Assembly: GCA_019745575.1 (NCBI GenBank)
Contig: JAIETA010000097.1
Location: forward strand, 1-32,779
From: Reyranella sp.
Lineage (GTDB): Bacteria; Pseudomonadota; Alphaproteobacteria; Reyranellales; Reyranellaceae
Reading direction: 5' to 3'
DNA: 32,779 bases
Part shown: positions 29,623 to 32,779 of the stretch, piece by piece
Numbering within the stretch: position 1 is the first letter of the stretch
How the letters are laid out: each line of letters starts with the position of its first letter
Notes under the pieces: generated by a model
What the model was told of the DNA's origin: nothing
Seen by the model: the letters and a program-made list of their open reading frames with translations, nothing else
Database searches by the model: none
Position numbers and translations under genes: made by a program

Positions 29623-30744
29623 ATGTATGTCGCGGTCAAGGGCGGCGAGACGGCCATCGCCCATTCGCTCGACCTTGTCGCCGACAAGCGGCGCGGCGAC
29701 CGCAGCGTGGCCGAACTCTCGCTCGAGCAGATCGACCAGCAACTCGGCCTCGCCGTCGACCGCGTGATGACCGAGGGCTCGTGCTACGACCGCGGGCTGG
29801 CAGCGCTGGCCATCAAACAGGCACGCGGCGATCTGGTCGAGGCCATCTTCCTGCTGCGCGCCTACCGCACGACGCTGCCGCGCTTCGGCACCAGCCAGCC
29901 GCTCGACACCTCGCGCATGGTGGCGGAGCGGCGCATCTCGTCCACCTTCAAGGACGTGCCCGGCGGACAGGTGCTGGGCCCGACCTACGACTACACCCAT
30001 CGCCTGCTCGACTTCTCGCTGGCCGTCGCGGGCGAGCGCGAGGTGGCGCCGACCGCACCGGCCGACACCGCATTGGCGCTGCCCCGTGTCGGCGACATCC
30101 TCGAGAACGAAGGCATGCTGGAGCCCGCGCCGTCGGCCGATGGCAAGCCCGGCGACCTCACGCGCGAGCCGCTGGCACTGCCGGCCGCGCGGCCTCTGCG
30201 CCTGCAAAATCTGGCGCGCGGCGACGAGGGCTTCCTGCTGGCGCTCGGCTACTCGACGCAGCGCGGCTACGGCAACAACCATCCCTTCGTGGGCGAGATC
30301 CGCTTCGGCTCGGTGCCGGTCTCCTTCGTGCCGGAAGAGCTGGGCTTTGCCATCGAGATCGCCGAAATCGACGTCACCGAATGCGACATGGTGAACCAGT
30401 TCGCAGGCTCGCACGACGTGCCGCCGCAGTTCACCCGCGGCTATGGCCTGGCCTTCGGCCACGCCGAGCGCAAGGCGATGGCCATGGCGCTGGTCGACCG
30501 CGCGCTGCGCGCCGAGGAGCTGTCGGAGACGGCGACGTCGCCGGCGCAGGACGAGGAATTCGTGCTGGCGCACAGTGACAATGTCGAGGCCTCGGGCTTC
30601 GTGCAGCACCTCAAGCTGCCGCACTATGTCGACTTCCAGTCCGAACTGGTGGTGGTCCGCGCCCTGCGCGAGGAAGCCGAGGCGCGCAACTCGTGCGGGG
30701 TAACCCCCGCACTGCAGGCGTCGCTCGCCCGGGCGGCGGAGTAG
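29623..30744 (+). CDS. phnI: phosphonate C-P lyase subunit PhnI
   Basis: 373 residues from ATG 29623 with AGGGGAGG at 29609-29616. Recognised by MYVAVKGGETAIAHSL at the N-terminus, QIDQQLGLAVDRVMTEGSCY, FLLRAYRTTLPRFG, RISSTFKDVPGGQVLGPTYD, and ECDMVNQFAGSHDVPPQFTR followed by GYGLAFGHAERKAM in the C-terminal half. PhnI is the nucleosidase/transferase subunit that, with PhnG, PhnH and PhnL, exchanges the adenine of ATP for the phosphonate. Length is normal for the family (about 350-375). It is followed 3 bp later by phnJ, so the two are probably translated in sequence. Confidence 0.96.
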   Translation: MYVAVKGGETAIAHSLDLVADKRRGDRSVAELSLEQIDQQLGLAVDRVMTEGSCYDRGLAALAIKQARGDLVEAIFLLRAYRTTLPRFGTSQPLDTSRMVAERRISSTFKDVPGGQVLGPTYDYTHRLLDFSLAVAGEREVAPTAPADTALALPRVGDILENEGMLEPAPSADGKPGDLTREPLALPAARPLRLQNLARGDEGFLLALGYSTQRGYGNNHPFVGEIRFGSVPVSFVPEELGFAIEIAEIDVTECDMVNQFAGSHDVPPQFTRGYGLAFGHAERKAMAMALVDRALRAEELSETATSPAQDEEFVLAHSDNVEASGFVQHLKLPHYVDFQSELVVVRALREEAEARNSCGVTPALQASLARAAE

Positions 30745-30747
30745 ACG

Positions 30748-31605
30748 ATGCCCGACACGTCCCTCCCCGACACTTCGCTCCGGGACTCGGCCTACAACTA
30801 CGCCTACCTCGACGAGCAGACCAAACGGATGATCCGCCGCGCCATCCTGAAGGCGGTCGCGGTGCCGGGCTATCAGGTGCCATTCGGCGGTCGCGAGATG
30901 CCGCTGCCCTACGGCTGGGGCACCGGCGGCATCCAGGTGACGGCGGCCATCATCGGCCGCGACGACACGCTGAAGGTGATCGACCAGGGCGCCGACGACA
31001 CGACCAACGCCGTCAGCATCCGCCGCTTCTTCGCCCGGGTGGCCGACGTGGCCACCACGACCCGCACCGAGGACGCCACCGTCATCCAGACGCGCCACCG
31101 CGTGCCCGAGACGCCGCTTAGCGACGGCCAGATCCTGGTGTTCCAGGTGCCGATCCCCGAGCCGCTGCGCATGCTGGAGCCGCGCGAGACCGAGACGCGC
31201 ACGCTGCACGCGCTCAGGGAATACGGCGTCATGCAGGTGAGCCTCTACGAAAGCATCGCCCGGCACGGCCGCATCGCCAAGACCTACAACTACCCGGTGC
31301 TGGTGAACGGCCGCTACATCATGAGCCCCTCGCCCATCCCCAAGTTCGACAATCCCAAGCTCGATCGCAGCCCGGCATTGCAGCTCTATGGCGCCGGCCG
31401 CGAGAAGCGCATCTATGCCGTGCCGCCCCACACGCCGGTGAAGAGCCTCGACTTCGACGACCATCCGTTCGAGATCGAGACCTGGAGCGAGTGCTGTGCG
31501 CTCTGCGGGTCGCGCGACAGCTTTCTCGACGAGATGATCGTCGACGATGCCGGCAAGCGGCTGTTCGTCTGCTCCGACACCGACTACTGCGAGCGGCGGC
31601 GATGA
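30748..31605 (+). CDS. phnJ: carbon-phosphorus lyase PhnJ (radical SAM)
   Basis: 285 residues from ATG 30748, 3 bp after phnI. Core motifs: YNYAYLDEQTKRMIRRAILK, VPFGGREMPLPYGWGTGGIQ, DQGADDTTNAVSIRRFFARV, and the C-terminal cysteine set Cys250-x2-Cys253, Cys275, Cys281 (CALCG ... FVCSDTDYC). These have the same 3/22/6 spacing as the E. coli Cys241/244/266/272 that bind the 4Fe-4S cluster and provide the active thiyl. PhnJ cleaves the C-P bond of 5-phosphoribosyl-1-phosphonate using S-adenosylmethionine, releasing the alkane. The N-terminus carries a duplicated PDTSL pair from a 15-bp near-repeat not needed for the fold. It overlaps phnK by ATGA. Confidence 0.97.
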   Translation: MPDTSLPDTSLRDSAYNYAYLDEQTKRMIRRAILKAVAVPGYQVPFGGREMPLPYGWGTGGIQVTAAIIGRDDTLKVIDQGADDTTNAVSIRRFFARVADVATTTRTEDATVIQTRHRVPETPLSDGQILVFQVPIPEPLRMLEPRETETRTLHALREYGVMQVSLYESIARHGRIAKTYNYPVLVNGRYIMSPSPIPKFDNPKLDRSPALQLYGAGREKRIYAVPPHTPVKSLDFDDHPFEIETWSECCALCGSRDSFLDEMIVDDAGKRLFVCSDTDYCERRR

Positions 31606-32372
31606 GCGGACCGCTGCTGTCCGCCCGCGGCGTGACCAAGCGCTTCGGCGGCCGCGTCGCCTGCCGCGACGTGAGCTTCGACCTGTGGCCCGGCGAAGTG
31701 CTGGGCGTCGTGGGCGAATCGGGGTCGGGCAAGACGACGCTGCTGAACTGCCTGGCCGGCCGGATGACGCCGGACGCGGGATCGGTCGCCTACGACACCG
31801 CCGCAGGCCCGGTCGACGTGCATGGCCTCAGCGAAGCCCGCCGGCGGCTGCTCACCCGGACCGAATGGGGCTTCGTCAGCCAGGATGCCCGCGAGGGCCT
31901 GCGCATGGGGGCCAGCGCCGGCGCCAACATCGGCGAGCGCCTGATGGCGATCGGCGAACGGCACTACGGCGAGATCCGGCGTACCGCCGCCGACTGGCTC
32001 GGTCGCGTCGAAATCGACCTCGACCGGCTCGACGACCGGCCGACGGCATTCTCCGGCGGCATGCGCCAGCGCCTGCAGATCGCCCGCAACCTGGTGAGCC
32101 GCCCGCGGCTGGTGTTCATGGACGAGCCGACCGGCGGCCTCGACGTCTCGGTGCAGGCGCGCATCCTCGACCTGCTGCGCGGCCTGGTCGAGAACCTGCA
32201 GCTGTCGGTCGTGCTGGTCACCCACGATCTCGGCGTCGCCCGCCTGCTCACGCACCGGCTGATGGTGATGCAGGGCGGCCAGGTGGTGGAGGACGGCCTC
32301 ACCGACCAGGTGCTGGACGATCCGCAGCACGCCTACACCCAGATGCTCGTCGCCTCGATCCTGCCGGCCTGA
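31602..32372 (+). CDS. phnK: phosphonate C-P lyase ABC-type ATPase PhnK
   Basis: 256 residues from ATG 31602 (ATGA overlap with phnJ). All ABC ATPase motifs are present: Walker A GESGSGKTT (38-46), Q-loop GFVSQD, signature FSGGMRQRL, Walker B LVFMDEPTGGLD and the switch histidine in LVTHD. The long arm between Walker A and signature, with WGFVSQDAREGLRMGASAGA, is typical of PhnK within the oligopeptide-ATPase-like branch. PhnK is not a transporter component; it binds PhnJ in the core complex and is needed for phosphonate use. phnL follows after a 4-bp gap. Confidence 0.96.
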   Translation: MSGPLLSARGVTKRFGGRVACRDVSFDLWPGEVLGVVGESGSGKTTLLNCLAGRMTPDAGSVAYDTAAGPVDVHGLSEARRRLLTRTEWGFVSQDAREGLRMGASAGANIGERLMAIGERHYGEIRRTAADWLGRVEIDLDRLDDRPTAFSGGMRQRLQIARNLVSRPRLVFMDEPTGGLDVSVQARILDLLRGLVENLQLSVVLVTHDLGVARLLTHRLMVMQGGQVVEDGLTDQVLDDPQHAYTQMLVASILPA

Positions 32373-32376
32373 CGCC

Positions 32377-32779
32377 ATGCCGCCCGATCCGACCCAGCCC
32401 GTGCTTCGCGTCTCCGGCCTCAGCAAGTCCTTCGTCGTTCATGCGCAGGGTGATCTCGCACTTCCGGTGTTGCGGCGTGTCTCGCTCGCCGTCTCGCCCG
32501 GCGAGTGCGTGGCGCTGGTCGGCCCATCGGGCGCTGGCAAGAGCACGCTGCTGCGCTGCCTCTATGGCAACTACCGCGCCGACTCCGGCTCGATCCGCGT
32601 CCGCCACGGCGACGGCCTGGTCGAGCTGGCGGGCGCCGAGCCGCGGGTGATGCTCGAGGTGCGCCGCCGGACCGTGGGCTTCGTCAGCCAGTTCCTGCGG
32701 GTCATTCCGCGGGTGCCGGTGGTCGACGTCGTGGCCGGGCCGGCGATCCGGCTGGGCGTGCCAGAGGCTGAGGCGCGCG
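32377..32779 (+). CDS. phnL: phosphonate C-P lyase ABC-type protein PhnL, N-terminal part (runs off window)
   Basis: The first 134 codons from ATG 32377. Seen: LRVSGLSKSFVVHAQGD, a strand pair leading to Walker A GPSGAGKST (49-57), LLRCLYGNYRADSGSI, and a Q-loop in GFVSQFLRVIPRVPVVDVV, which is the PhnL-type sequence following the Q. PhnL is the second ABC-like ATPase of the pathway and works with PhnGHI in forming the phosphonate nucleotide. The signature and Walker B regions lie beyond the window. Its position directly after phnK completes the expected G-H-I-J-K-L order. Confidence 0.94.
   Translation, partial: MPPDPTQPVLRVSGLSKSFVVHAQGDLALPVLRRVSLAVSPGECVALVGPSGAGKSTLLRCLYGNYRADSGSIRVRHGDGLVELAGAEPRVMLEVRRRTVGFVSQFLRVIPRVPVVDVVAGPAIRLGVPEAEAR

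Noticed and set aside
28789..31464. An 891-codon minus-strand open frame opposite phnG-phnJ
   Set aside because: Shadow of the phn genes, with the same composition artefact and no recognisable motif.

Overview
The window is compact, GC-rich bacterial chromosome. The gene families (YqgE, RecX, an indolepyruvate:ferredoxin oxidoreductase with both subunits fused, a phn C-P lyase operon, a CyaC-like membrane cyclase) and the strong G/C third-position bias suggest an alphaproteobacterium. A Rhodospirillales/Reyranella-like host is my guess from gene content, not something the sequence proves.

Layout. 1-2.75 kb: the end of a short-chain dehydrogenase (SDR), an exported protein of unknown role, a second SDR on the minus strand, a DsbA-fold isomerase and a small OmpA-like protein. 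2.75-6.23 kb (minus): a likely operon of SxtJ-type membrane protein, a 50-residue DUF5989 protein, a NodU/CmcH-type carbamoyltransferase and a quinone-oxidoreductase-like enzyme. 6.3-8.7 kb: a TetR regulator diverging from a HAD hydrolase, then RecX and ArsC. 8.7-10.4 kb: an adenylate cyclase fused to a cytochrome-b-like membrane anchor and a 2Fe-2S domain. 10.4-14.6 kb: a TPR protein and the 1170-residue indolepyruvate oxidoreductase. 14.75-16.9 kb: yqgE, a peroxiredoxin and a divergent AroE-like protein.

The most important observation is the peroxiredoxin at 15497-15979. Its peroxidatic cysteine codon is an in-frame TGA. The frame continues intact for 111 codons beyond it, and a SECIS-like hairpin with a G at the start of its apical loop follows 14 nt downstream. 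The best reading is a selenocysteine-containing peroxiredoxin that a standard gene caller would split or truncate.

From 17.0 to 25.2 kb is an accessory island of mixed composition. It holds short IS21-like direct repeats, a frameshifted secreted protein, and a tightly overlapping plus-strand operon: a 96-residue exported YD-repeat protein, a 95-residue exported protein, a 1901-residue Sec-exported RHS protein, and a two-helix membrane protein placed as an immunity gene would be. An 83-bp divergent copy of an RHS repeat segment lies just after the last gene, as expected after exchange of an RHS tip.

From 25.2 kb on: an SDR lacking the catalytic tyrosine and an SGNH-hydrolase-like membrane protein (both minus), a tRNA-Arg(ACG), a coiled-coil lipoprotein, and phnGHIJK plus the start of phnL, the core of the carbon-phosphorus lyase pathway for phosphonate use.
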